Assembly: GCA_964609975.1 (NCBI GenBank)
Contig: CAZSTR010000012.1
Location: 1 to 42,526, forward strand
Length of the DNA stretch: 42,526 nt
DNA from: UBA5905 sp964609975
GTDB lineage: Bacteria > Bacillota > Clostridia > Oscillospirales > Acutalibacteraceae
Direction of reading: 5' to 3'
Below, piece after piece: positions 1-8,029 of this stretch. The translations under genes were made by a program, and so were the position numbers. Below the pieces are notes generated by a model. The model had not been told where the DNA came from. It did not search any database and saw only the letters and a program-made list of their open reading frames with translations. The number at the start of each line of letters is the position of its first letter. The first letter of the stretch is position 1.

Positions 1-1
1 G

Positions 2-934
2 AAGAAGGGCTATGCGGTGACTGTGTATGAGGCGTTACACACCGCCGGCGGTGTGCTGGTCTATGGAATTCCGGAGTTCCGTCTGCCCAAGTCTATTGTG
101 GCGAAGGAAGTGGATTCGCTGAAGGCGCTAGGCGTGCAGGTGGAAACGAATGTGGTCATCGGAAAAACCCTGACGGTGGACGAGCTGTTCGAGGACGGCT
201 TCGAGGCAGTGTTCATCGGCTCCGGCGCCGGTCTGCCGAAGTTCATGGGCATTGACGGCGAAGGGCTCAAGGGAGTATATTCCGCCAACGAGTTCCTCAC
301 CCGCAGTAACCTGATGAAGGCCTATCGGGAGGATTCGGCTACGCCGATTATGAAGGGCGGCCGGGTGATCGTCGTGGGCGGCGGCAATGTGGCCATGGAC
401 GCGGCGCGTACGGCTTTGCGGCTGGGTGGTCAGGTGACGGTGGTATACCGTCGGTCGATGGAGGAGCTGCCCGCCCGTCGCGAGGAAGTGGAGCACGCCA
501 TGGAGGAAGGCATCGAGTTCAAGCTTCTGTGCAATCCCACCCGAATTCTCGGCCATGAAAACCCGGAAAATCACCGCGACCCGAAGAACGGATGCGTGCG
601 TGCGGTGGAATGTGTCCACATGGAGCTGGGCGAGCCGGATGAAAAGGGTCGCCGCCGTCCGGTGGTGGTGCCGGGCAGCGAAGAGGTGCTGGAGGCGGAT
701 TGTGTGATCATGGCGTTGGGCACTTCGCCCAACCCCCTCATCAAGAACACTACCGCAGGGCTGGAAACCCAGAAGTGGGGCGGCATTGTGGTGGAGGAAT
801 CCACCGGCCTCACCTCGCGGGAGGGCGTGTATGCCGGCGGCGATGCCGTCACTGGCGCGGCCACGGTGATTTTGGCAATGGGCGCCGGAAAAACCGCCGC
901 CCGTGCCATCGACGAATATCTCAGCCAAAAATAA
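2..934 (+). CDS. NfnB/GltA-like NAD(P)H-dependent flavoprotein oxidoreductase (5'-truncated)
   Basis: The reading frame is open to the left edge, so the N-terminus lies outside the window; 310 residues remain. It matches the C-terminal two thirds of the glutamate synthase small subunit/NfnB/SudA family, FAD enzymes that transfer electrons between NAD(P)H and a partner. The sequence shows the family signature GGVLVYGIPEFRLPK, a second dinucleotide-binding site (VIVVGGGNVAMDAARTA), and the terminal FAD motif GDAVTGAATVILAMGAGK. The N-terminal iron-sulfur domain and first FAD motif would be upstream. NfnAB couples NADPH, NADH and ferredoxin, which would fit the neighbouring bifurcation operon, but the NfnA partner cannot be seen here. 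A glutamate synthase subunit or sulfide dehydrogenase homologue is equally possible. Confidence 0.85.
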   Translation, partial: KKGYAVTVYEALHTAGGVLVYGIPEFRLPKSIVAKEVDSLKALGVQVETNVVIGKTLTVDELFEDGFEAVFIGSGAGLPKFMGIDGEGLKGVYSANEFLTRSNLMKAYREDSATPIMKGGRVIVVGGGNVAMDAARTALRLGGQVTVVYRRSMEELPARREEVEHAMEEGIEFKLLCNPTRILGHENPENHRDPKNGCVRAVECVHMELGEPDEKGRRRPVVVPGSEEVLEADCVIMALGTSPNPLIKNTTAGLETQKWGGIVVEESTGLTSREGVYAGGDAVTGAATVILAMGAGKTAARAIDEYLSQK

Positions 935-1003
935 CCCCCCGAAGCATATCGCGTTTGATATGATGGGTATGTAAAAAAGGCAATACCGCTTTTTGGGGCG
1001 GTG

Positions 1004-1012
1004 TGGTATAAT
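1004..1012 (+). promoter_or_regulatory. Extended -10 promoter element of the mdh-fumC-hdr-flx-frd operon
   Basis: A consensus TATAAT hexamer at 1007-1012 is preceded by TGG at 1004-1006, giving an extended -10 (TGnTATAAT). No good -35 hexamer lies 16-18 bases upstream, which is common for extended -10 promoters. It is 48 bases before the malate dehydrogenase start and is the only convincing promoter before the long operon. Confidence 0.7.
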
Positions 1013-1020
1013 GGAACGAA

Positions 1021-1038
1021 TTGTTAAAAACTTATCAA
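1021..1038 (+). promoter_or_regulatory. Putative Rex (NADH/NAD+ sensor) operator
   Basis: The 18 bases TTGTTAAAAACTTATCAA match the clostridial Rex consensus TTGTTAA-N4-TTAACAA at 13 of 14 defined positions, the only mismatch being T for A at 1035. The site begins 9 bases after the -10 element, so a bound protein would cover the transcription start. Rex repressors leave DNA when the NADH/NAD+ ratio rises, which would suit an operon that consumes NADH. The motif match is seen directly; the regulator assignment is inference, since no rex gene is in the window. Confidence 0.6.
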
Positions 1039-1060
1039 ACAAATAGGATGGTGCAAACAA

Positions 1061-2005
1061 ATGAACAAGATCTCTATTATCGGAACCGGAAGCGTCGGCT
1101 CGACCATTGCGTATTCTCTGGCTATGATGGGCATGGCCTCGGAGATTGTGATGATCGACATCAACAGCGAAAAGGCCCTGGGTGAGGCGCTGGATATTCG
1201 CCAGGGTACCCCCTTCTGCGCGCCCTGCTCGATTTATGCGGGCGACTATCCCGATGCGGCCGGCTCGAACATCGTGGTGCTCACCTCCGGTGTGGCCCGC
1301 AAGCCCGGCCAAACCCGTCTGGAGCTGGCGCAGATCAATGTGAACATCACTAAGTCCATCATCCCCGAAATCACTAAATATGCGCCGGACGCCACTTATG
1401 TGATTGTGTCCAACCCGGTGGATGTGCTGACCTATACCTTCCATAAGTTCTCCGGCTTGCCGGAGAACCGCATCATCGGTTCGGGTACCATCCTGGATAC
1501 GGCTCGTCTGCGTGCCCGCCTGTCGGAATATTACAGCATCAGCCAGAGCAATGTGCACGCCTATGTGTTTGGCGAGCACGGCGACTCCTCCTTTATCCCC
1601 TGGTCGGTGGCGAACATCTCCAATGTGCCCATCGAGGATTGCCAGTCGGTGTTCACCGGCGCCGGCATCGAAAACCCGGTGCTGGATTTGAAGGAGATTG
1701 AGGATTATGTGCGCAAGTCTGGCGGACGCGTGATCGCCCGCAAGGGAGCCACCTTCTATGCGGTTTCCATGTCGGTTTGCCACATCTGCAAGTGCTTGCT
1801 CAGCGGTATCAACACTACTATGACCGTGTCCACCATGATGCACGGCGAATACGGAATTGAGGATGTCTGCCTGAGCACGCTGAATGTGGTGGGCCGCGAC
1901 GGTGTGCGCAGCAAGGTGAACATCCCGCTGAACGACGACGAGGTGGCGAAGCTGCGCTTCAGCGCCGACACTCTCAAGGGCGTCATCGGCAGCATTCAGT
2001 TTTGA
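1061..2005 (+). CDS. mdh: Malate dehydrogenase of the LDH/MDH superfamily
   Basis: A 314-residue NAD-dependent 2-hydroxyacid dehydrogenase of LDH-like length. It has the Rossmann motif GTGSVG at residues 8-13, the dinucleotide-ribose Asp33, the catalytic pair Asp146/Arg149 (LDTARLR) and His173 in GEHGDSS. The substrate loop reads VARKPGQTR: Arg80 sits where lactate dehydrogenases have Gln (position 102 in LDH numbering) and Arg86 is the conserved carboxylate-binding Arg109. Arg at position 102 is the classical malate dehydrogenase determinant. Overall similarity is LDH-like, so automatic annotation may say lactate dehydrogenase, but the loop plus the fumarase directly downstream argue for oxaloacetate to malate. 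The start is supported by AGGATGG about 10 bases upstream. First gene of the operon. Confidence 0.8.
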   Translation: MNKISIIGTGSVGSTIAYSLAMMGMASEIVMIDINSEKALGEALDIRQGTPFCAPCSIYAGDYPDAAGSNIVVLTSGVARKPGQTRLELAQINVNITKSIIPEITKYAPDATYVIVSNPVDVLTYTFHKFSGLPENRIIGSGTILDTARLRARLSEYYSISQSNVHAYVFGEHGDSSFIPWSVANISNVPIEDCQSVFTGAGIENPVLDLKEIEDYVRKSGGRVIARKGATFYAVSMSVCHICKCLLSGINTTMTVSTMMHGEYGIEDVCLSTLNVVGRDGVRSKVNIPLNDDEVAKLRFSADTLKGVIGSIQF

Positions 2006-2028
2006 GCATAGGAAAGGTGGATAGAAGA

Positions 2029-3405
2029 ATGGAATTTCGTATTGAACACGATTCGATGGGCGAAATGCAGGTTCCGGCCGACCGTCTGTGGGCGGCTCAG
2101 ACTCAGCGTAGCCATGAAAACTTCAAAATCGGCGTGGACATCGAAACCATGCCGCGGGAAATCACCCATGCCTTCGGCATTTTGAAAAAGGCGGCGGCTA
2201 TGGCCAACGCCGATCTGAAGCCGGAGAAAATGACCGGCGAAAAGCTGGCGGCGATTGCGGCCGCTTGCGACGAGGTGATTTCCGGGGAGCTGAACAGCCA
2301 TTTCCCGCTGGTGGTTTGGCAGACCGGCTCCGGCACCCAGTCCAACATGAACGCCAACGAGGTGATTGCCAACCGGGCGAACCAGATTGCCGGAAAGAAG
2401 CTGTGCCATCCCAACGACGACATCAACATGAGCCAGTCCTCCAACGACACCTTCCCCACGGCTATGCACATCTCGGCCGTTTTGGCGATTGAGGATAAGC
2501 TGCTGCCGGCGGTGGAGAAGCTCATCGGAACTCTTCGTCGCCTGGAGGCGGAAAATGAGGGAATCGTGAAGTCGGGCCGCACCCATTTGCAGGATGCCAC
2601 CCCCATCACCTTCAGCCAGGAAATCTCCGGCTGGCGCTCCAGCCTGGAGCGGGATGCGGAGCTGCTGCGCATGGCGGTGAAACCGCTATATGAGCTGGCG
2701 CTGGGCGGCACGGCTGTAGGCACGGGGCTGAACGCTCCGGCCGGCTTTGCGGAGCTTGTGGCCGAAAAGGCGGCCCAGCTCACCGGAAAGCCCTTTGTCA
2801 CCGCGGCCAACAAGTTCCATGCGCTGACCTCCAAGGATGAGCTGGTTTTCGCCCATGGCGCTATCAAGGCGACCGCCTGCGACATGATGAAAATCGCCAA
2901 CGATGTCCGTTGGCTGGCTTCTGGTCCCCGTGATGGCCTCGGCGAAATTCATATCCCCGAAAACGAGCCCGGCTCCTCCATCATGCCCGGAAAGGTGAAC
3001 CCCACCCAGTGTGAGGCGGTCACCATGGTGGCGGTGCAGGTGATGGGTAACGATGTAGCTGTGGGGCTGGCGGCCTCTCAGGGAAACTTCGAGCTGAATG
3101 TGTTCATGCCGGTGACGATTTATAACTTTCTGCAGTCTGCCCGGCTGTTGGCGGAGGCGATTGTCTCCTTCAACGACAACTGCGCGGTGGGTATCACGGC
3201 GAACCGGGAAAAAATGTACCACAATCTGCACAATTCGCTGATGCTGGTGACGGCGTTGAACCCGTATATCGGCTATGAGAACGCGGCCAAAACGGCCAAA
3301 AAGGCGTTCAAGGACAATATTTCGCTGAAGGAGGCCTGCGTGGAGCTGGGCTTCCTGACGGCAGAGCGCTTCGACGAGGTTTTCCACCCCGAAGAAATGG
3401 TTTGA
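2029..3405 (+). CDS. fumC: Class II fumarate hydratase
   Basis: A 458-residue fumarase/aspartase superfamily enzyme that interconverts malate and fumarate. The N-terminal signature (MEFRIEHDSMGEMQVP) and the superfamily loop GSSIMPGKVNPT, which carries the catalytic Ser, are intact, as are GSGTQSNMNANE and SSNDTFPTAMH, typical of FumC rather than aspartase. Length equals the family norm. I chose ATG 2029 because AGGAAAGGTGG precedes it; a TTG at 2002 would add nine residues not found in the family and overlap mdh. Its product feeds the fumarate reductase encoded later in the operon, so in this context it most likely runs malate to fumarate. Confidence 0.95.
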   Translation: MEFRIEHDSMGEMQVPADRLWAAQTQRSHENFKIGVDIETMPREITHAFGILKKAAAMANADLKPEKMTGEKLAAIAAACDEVISGELNSHFPLVVWQTGSGTQSNMNANEVIANRANQIAGKKLCHPNDDINMSQSSNDTFPTAMHISAVLAIEDKLLPAVEKLIGTLRRLEAENEGIVKSGRTHLQDATPITFSQEISGWRSSLERDAELLRMAVKPLYELALGGTAVGTGLNAPAGFAELVAEKAAQLTGKPFVTAANKFHALTSKDELVFAHGAIKATACDMMKIANDVRWLASGPRDGLGEIHIPENEPGSSIMPGKVNPTQCEAVTMVAVQVMGNDVAVGLAASQGNFELNVFMPVTIYNFLQSARLLAEAIVSFNDNCAVGITANREKMYHNLHNSLMLVTALNPYIGYENAAKTAKKAFKDNISLKEACVELGFLTAERFDEVFHPEEMV

Positions 3406-3430
3406 CCGAAAAACACAGGGAGGCTACAGG

Positions 3431-4234
3431 ATGAAAGTCAGTTATTTTCCCGGCTGCACCTTGCGCACAAAGGCCAAGGAGCTGGACCGCTATGCGCGGG
3501 AATGTGCGGCGGCGTTGGGTGTTGAGCTGTGTGAGCTTCGGGATTGGCAGTGCTGCGGCGGCGTGTATGTGCACGCGGAGGATGAATATGCCTCAAAGCT
3601 GCCCAGCGTGCGGGCGCTGGCGGCGGCGCGGGATGCCGGCCAGCCGCTGGTGACGGTTTGCGCCGCCTGCCACAATGTGATAAAGCAGACCAACCATGCC
3701 ATGCAAGCCGACGAAATCTTTGCGGCGCGGGTGAACGCCTATATGGCGCAGGACCCGGAGCCGACGGAGTATTACGGCGAGACGCCGGTGCTGCATTATT
3801 TGGAGCTTTTGCGGGACACCGTGGGCTTCGATGCGGTAAAGGCGGCGGTGAAAAAGCCGCTGACCGGGCGGAAAATCGCCGCCTATTACGGCTGTCTGTT
3901 GCTGCGCCCCGGAAAGGTGATGGCCTTCGACGATCCGGAAAATCCGCAGATTTTGGAGGATTTCATTCGGGCGCTTGGTGCGGAACCGGTGCTGTATTCC
4001 CAGCGTAACGAGTGCTGTGGCGGCTATACGGTGCTGGAGGACGGCCGGGCGGCGTCCAAACGGGCCAATGCGGTCAGCCTCAGCGCGGCCGCACATGGAG
4101 CCGAGGCGATTGTGACCGCCTGTCCGTTGTGCCGGTACAATCTGGAAAAAAGCGGCAGCAGCCTGCCGGTGCTGTATTTCACAGAGCTGTTGGCTGAGGC
4201 GCTTGGCTTGAAGGAGGATTCTCATGGAGAATAA
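3431..4234 (+). CDS. hdrB: Heterodisulfide reductase subunit B-like protein (two CCG domains)
   Basis: 267 residues. Two cysteine-rich CCG domains are visible: Cys9, Cys41-Cys42, Cys77/Cys80 and Cys155, Cys195-Cys196, Cys231/Cys234. In HdrB of methanogens these motifs bind two non-cubane [4Fe-4S] clusters that cleave a disulfide in one-electron steps. Both motifs are complete here, so the disulfide-reducing or an equivalent redox site appears functional. The natural disulfide is unknown, because coenzyme M and B are not expected in Clostridia and no DsrC-like partner is in the window. The gene overlaps hdrC by 11 bases, consistent with a tight subunit complex. Confidence 0.88.
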   Translation: MKVSYFPGCTLRTKAKELDRYARECAAALGVELCELRDWQCCGGVYVHAEDEYASKLPSVRALAAARDAGQPLVTVCAACHNVIKQTNHAMQADEIFAARVNAYMAQDPEPTEYYGETPVLHYLELLRDTVGFDAVKAAVKKPLTGRKIAAYYGCLLLRPGKVMAFDDPENPQILEDFIRALGAEPVLYSQRNECCGGYTVLEDGRAASKRANAVSLSAAAHGAEAIVTACPLCRYNLEKSGSSLPVLYFTELLAEALGLKEDSHGE

Positions 4235-4613
4235 AGAACGCACCAGAGAACAGATTTTGCGCATAAGCGGCGTGGAGCCGCGCAAATGTATGCGCTGTGG
4301 CAAATGCTCCGGCACTTGCCCGTCCTATAATGAGATGGAATATCATCCTCATCAGTTTGTCTATATGGTGGAAAAGGGCGAGCTGGAGGCATTGCTCCGC
4401 TCCGAGTCGATTTATAAATGCCTTTCCTGCTTCGCCTGCGTGGACCGCTGTCCGCGGGGCGTGGAGCCGGCAAAGCTGATTGAAGCGGTGCGCCAGGTGG
4501 TTCTGCGGAAAAAGGACGGAAACCACATGACGGCGGACGACATCCCTGCTCTGGTGGATGACGAGCTGCCCCAGCAGGCGCTGATGAGCGCCATGCGCAA
4601 ATATTCTAAGTGA
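4224..4613 (+). CDS. hdrC: Heterodisulfide reductase subunit C-like 2x[4Fe-4S] protein
   Basis: 129 residues with two ferredoxin-type motifs, Cys22/25/28/32 and Cys66/69/72/76, the latter two of each being followed by Pro as usual. HdrC carries electrons from the HdrA flavin to HdrB. The 11-base overlap with hdrB and the hdrA start 16 bases downstream support an HdrABC unit. The start is preceded by GAAGGAGG within the hdrB 3' end. Confidence 0.9.
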   Translation: MENKERTREQILRISGVEPRKCMRCGKCSGTCPSYNEMEYHPHQFVYMVEKGELEALLRSESIYKCLSCFACVDRCPRGVEPAKLIEAVRQVVLRKKDGNHMTADDIPALVDDELPQQALMSAMRKYSK

Positions 4614-4629
4614 GAAAGGAGAAACCGCT

Positions 4630-6624
4630 ATGCAAAGAATCGGTGTTTTTGTGTGCCACTGCGGCACCAATATTGCTGGAACGGTGGATGTGGCGGCGGT
4701 GGCCGAGGCTCTGAAAAACGAGCCGGGCGTCGTGGTCTCCACCCATTATCCCTATATGTGCTCCCAGGCCGGACAGGATATGATCCGTCAGGCGGTGGCC
4801 GAGCACAAGCTGACCGGAATCGTGGTGTGCTCCTGTTCTCCCCGGATGCACGAGGCGACCTTCCGCAAGACGGCGGCCGCCGCGGGCATCAACTCCTATA
4901 TGGTGGAGATCGCTAACATCCGCGAACAATGCTCCTGGGTGCATAAGGATATGCCCGTTGGCACGGAAAAGGCTATCATCCTCGCCAAGGCGGCGGTGGC
5001 CAAGGTGCAGCTCAACGCGCCGCTAACCCCTGGCGAAAGCCCGGTCACCAAGCGGGCGCTGGTTATCGGCGGCGGTATCGCCGGCATCCAGACAGCGCTG
5101 GACATCGCCGACGCGGGCTTCCCTGTGGACATCGTGGAAACGAAGCCCACCATCGGCGGAAAGATGGCCCAGCTGGATAAAACCTTCCCGACGCTGGACT
5201 GCGCGGCCTGCATCCTGACCCCGAAGATGGTGGATGTGGCACAAAACGACAAAATTCGCATTTTCTCCTATTCCGAGGTTACGGCCGTGAAGGGCTTCGT
5301 GGGCAACTTCGATGTGACCATCAAGCGCCGCGCTCGGTATGTGAAGGAGGATGTGTGCACCGGCTGCGGTCTGTGCACGGAAAAATGCCCCATGAAGAAG
5401 GTGCCCAACGAGTTCAATCTGGGCATGGATAACCGGCACGCCATCTATATTCCCTTTGCTCAGGCGGTGCCGAAGGTGGCCACCATCGATCCCAACTATT
5501 GCATGATGCTGAAAAACGGCAAATGCGGTGTCTGCTCGAAGGTGTGCACCGTGGGCGCCATCGACTATCAGGCGAAGGACGAATATGTAGAGGAGCGGTA
5601 TGGCGCGATTGTGGCTGCTACCGGCTTTAACCCTATTTCTATGGAGAAATTCGACGAGTTCGCCTATTCTCAGTCGAAGGATGTGATCACCTCTCTGGAA
5701 CTGGAGCGGCTGATGAACGCCGCCGGCCCCACCGGCGGCACGCTGCTGCGTCCCTCGGACGGAGAGCATCCCCACACGATCGTTTTTGTTCAGTGTGTTG
5801 GTTCTCGTTGCGCCGCCTGCGCGGAAAAGGGCAAGGAATATTGCTCGAAGATCTGTTGTATGTATACGGCGAAGCACGCCATGCTCATCCGGGATAAATA
5901 TCCGGATACGGATGTGTATGTGTTCTATATTGATGTGCGTACCCCCGGAAAGAACTTCGACGAGTTCTATCGTCGGGCAGTGGAGGAATACGGCGTTCAC
6001 TATATCAAGGGCATGGTGGGTAAGGTTTCTCCCGAAAACGGCAAGCTGAAGGTGCAGGCCTCGGATTTGCTGGACGGAAAGCAGATGCATATCGACGCCG
6101 ACCTGGTGGTGCTGGCCGCCGCCATCGAGCCGGATAAATCGGCTCGTCCGCTGGCCACCATGCTCACTGCCAGTATGGATACCAACGATTTCTTCACCGA
6201 AGCGCACCCGAAGCTTCGCCCGGTGGAAAGCCCCACGGCCGGTGTGTTCCTGTCCGGCGCCTGCCAAGGCCCAAAGGATATTCCCGAAACCGTGTCTCAG
6301 GCCGGCGCCGCCGCCGCGAAGGTGATCGGCCTGCTGGCGAAGGACAAGCTGGTGGGCAACCCCTGCGTGGCTCATTCCGACGAAATGATGTGCAACGGCT
6401 GTTCCACCTGCGAAAAGGTGTGCCCCTATGGCGCGATCACTTATCAGGACAAGGAATTCCGTATGCCTGACCGCACCACGAAGGTGCGCCGTGTGGCCGT
6501 GGTGAATGAGGCTGTGTGCCAGGGCTGTGGTGCCTGCACGGTGGCCTGTATGTCCGGCGCAATGGATTTGCGCGGCTTCACCAATCAACAGATCCTTGCG
6601 GAGGTGGATGCAATATGCCGATGA
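4630..6624 (+). CDS. hdrA: Heterodisulfide reductase subunit A-like flavoprotein (electron-bifurcating subunit)
   Basis: 664 residues, the usual size for HdrA. The N-terminal region has the HdrA motifs VCHCG (residues 8-12) and CSCSPRMHE (67-75), followed by the FAD site IGGGIAG near 146-152, an inserted ferredoxin motif Cys243/246/249/253, more cysteines at 291, 299, 302 and 306, the second dinucleotide region, and a C-terminal 2x[4Fe-4S] domain (Cys588/591/594/598 and Cys630/633/636/640). In HdrABC complexes the HdrA FAD bifurcates electrons between a high-potential acceptor (via HdrC-HdrB) and low-potential ferredoxin. The last 10 bases overlap the MvhD-like gene. All cluster and flavin motifs look intact; bifurcation itself is inferred from the family. 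Confidence 0.92.
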   Translation: MQRIGVFVCHCGTNIAGTVDVAAVAEALKNEPGVVVSTHYPYMCSQAGQDMIRQAVAEHKLTGIVVCSCSPRMHEATFRKTAAAAGINSYMVEIANIREQCSWVHKDMPVGTEKAIILAKAAVAKVQLNAPLTPGESPVTKRALVIGGGIAGIQTALDIADAGFPVDIVETKPTIGGKMAQLDKTFPTLDCAACILTPKMVDVAQNDKIRIFSYSEVTAVKGFVGNFDVTIKRRARYVKEDVCTGCGLCTEKCPMKKVPNEFNLGMDNRHAIYIPFAQAVPKVATIDPNYCMMLKNGKCGVCSKVCTVGAIDYQAKDEYVEERYGAIVAATGFNPISMEKFDEFAYSQSKDVITSLELERLMNAAGPTGGTLLRPSDGEHPHTIVFVQCVGSRCAACAEKGKEYCSKICCMYTAKHAMLIRDKYPDTDVYVFYIDVRTPGKNFDEFYRRAVEEYGVHYIKGMVGKVSPENGKLKVQASDLLDGKQMHIDADLVVLAAAIEPDKSARPLATMLTASMDTNDFFTEAHPKLRPVESPTAGVFLSGACQGPKDIPETVSQAGAAAAKVIGLLAKDKLVGNPCVAHSDEMMCNGCSTCEKVCPYGAITYQDKEFRMPDRTTKVRRVAVVNEAVCQGCGACTVACMSGAMDLRGFTNQQILAEVDAICR

Positions 6625-7049
6625 ATGAATACAAGCCGAAAATCGTGGCTTTTTGCTGTAACTGGTGTTCCTATGCCGGTGCGGATTTGGCCGGTAACAA
6701 CCGGTTGGCCTATCCTGCCGATGTGAAAATCATTCGGGTGCCCTGCTCCTGCCGGGTGAACCCGATGTTCATCCTGCGGGCGTTCCAGCGGGGCGCCGAC
6801 GGCGTGATTCTCTGCGGTTGCCATCCCGGCGACTGCCATTATACCTCCGGCAACTATTATGCTCGCCGCCGGATGTCGCTGCTGTTCTCGATGCTGGATT
6901 ATCTGGGTATTGAGCGGGAGCGCACCCGTGTGGAATGGGTCAGCGCGGCCGAAGGTGCGAAATTTGCCGAAACCATGAACGATTTTGTGTCCACGGTGGC
7001 GGCTTTGGGAGAAAACAAGCGATTGGAGGATCTGCGATGCAAGCGATAA
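6615..7049 (+). CDS. flxD: MvhD/FlxD-like [2Fe-2S] electron-transfer subunit
   Basis: 144 residues. Cysteines at 14, 15, 18, 44, 46, 67, 69 and 74 (FCCNWCSY, VPCSCR, CGCHPGDC) are the hallmark of MvhD, the subunit that links an electron donor module to HdrA. I start it at ATG 6615, inside the last codons of hdrA; longer readings only add residues in hdrA's shadow. Here the donor module is the downstream NAD(P)H-binding FlxA-like protein rather than a hydrogenase. It overlaps the next gene by 13 bases. Confidence 0.9.
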   Translation: MPMNEYKPKIVAFCCNWCSYAGADLAGNNRLAYPADVKIIRVPCSCRVNPMFILRAFQRGADGVILCGCHPGDCHYTSGNYYARRRMSLLFSMLDYLGIERERTRVEWVSAAEGAKFAETMNDFVSTVAALGENKRLEDLRCKR

Positions 7050-8029
7050 CGCGGGAAGCGCTCATTTCCCGTGCCGCCGCCCTGCTTTCGGAGGGCATGG
7101 TGGATCGGGTTTTGGGCTGGAAGGCCGGAGAATTCGGCTATGATGTGACGCCGGCTCTCTTCCGTTCTCAGGAGGAGTTGGAGCAGGCGTTTGTGTGGAA
7201 CGGCTTCTGCGGCGCGAATTTTTCGAAATATCTGATCGCGGAGACCGGAAAAAGCGAAGGGCGTGTGCTGGTGTTCCTGAAGCCCTGCGATACTTATAGC
7301 TTTAACCAGCTTTTGACCGAGCATCGGTTCGATCGGGAGCGGGTGTATGCGGTGGGCGTGCCCTGCGACGGGATGCTGGATGCCGGCCTGGTGCAAAAGG
7401 CGGCCGGCGAGCTGCGCGCTGTGCGCGAGGAGGGCGAAGCCGTCGTCGTGGAGACGCTGTATGACGGCGAAAAGCGGCTGGAGCGGGCGGCGCTGTTGCC
7501 CGACCGCTGTGTCCATTGCAAATCAAAAAAGCATGTGGCCTATGACGAACTGATGGGTGAGGACGGCGAGGTACTGGACAGCCATCGCTTCGACGAGGTG
7601 GAGAAGCTGGAGCAGATGACGCCGGACGAGCGCTATGCCTTCTGGCAGAATGAGCTGTCTCGGTGCATCCGTTGCAACGCCTGCCGGGATGTTTGTCCCG
7701 CTTGTACCTGCGAAAAATGCGTTTTCGACAACCCGAAATCGGGCGTGGAGAACAAGGCGGCCTCCAACTCCTTTGAGGAGCAGATGTTCCATATCATCCG
7801 GGCGTTCCATGTGGCCGGTCGTTGCACCGACTGCGGCGAATGCTCCCGCGTCTGTCCCCAGCATATTCCGTTGCATTTGCTCAACCGGAAATTCATCAAG
7901 GACATCAACGGTCTGTATGGTGAATATCAGGCCGGCGCCGAGGTGGGCAGCCGCGCCCCGATTGTGAACTATACGACGGAGGATCCGGAGCCTGCGGAGG
8001 CTGTGGAAAGGGGGAGCCGCCATGCGTAA
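7037..8029 (+). CDS. Flx-type 2x[4Fe-4S] subunit (FlxC/FlxB-like)
   Basis: 330 residues. The N-terminal 160 residues form a domain with VFLKPCDT and VGVPCDG, as in coenzyme F420 hydrogenase/formate dehydrogenase beta-like iron-sulfur proteins. The C-terminal half has two ferredoxin motifs, Cys210/213/216/220 and Cys263/266/269/273, plus an extra cysteine group around 223-228. ATG 7037 follows TTGGAGGAT and lies inside flxD, implying translational coupling. Together with the next two genes it matches the four-subunit FlxABCD module that feeds NADH electrons to HdrABC in sulfate reducers and other anaerobes. Which of the two iron-sulfur proteins should be called FlxB or FlxC I cannot decide by eye. 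Confidence 0.8.
   Translation: MQAITREALISRAAALLSEGMVDRVLGWKAGEFGYDVTPALFRSQEELEQAFVWNGFCGANFSKYLIAETGKSEGRVLVFLKPCDTYSFNQLLTEHRFDRERVYAVGVPCDGMLDAGLVQKAAGELRAVREEGEAVVVETLYDGEKRLERAALLPDRCVHCKSKKHVAYDELMGEDGEVLDSHRFDEVEKLEQMTPDERYAFWQNELSRCIRCNACRDVCPACTCEKCVFDNPKSGVENKAASNSFEEQMFHIIRAFHVAGRCTDCGECSRVCPQHIPLHLLNRKFIKDINGLYGEYQAGAEVGSRAPIVNYTTEDPEPAEAVERGSRHA

Noticed and set aside
941..962. Terminator after the NfnB-like gene
   Set aside because: The CATATC/GATATG stem is only six AT-rich pairs and has no T-tract.
128..1843. 571-codon - strand open frame across the NfnB-like and mdh genes
   Set aside because: It crosses two genes and their promoter with no recognisable protein.
1061..2005. 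L-lactate dehydrogenase call
   Set aside because: Arg80 at the specificity position and adjacency to fumarase favour malate dehydrogenase, although the fold is LDH-like.
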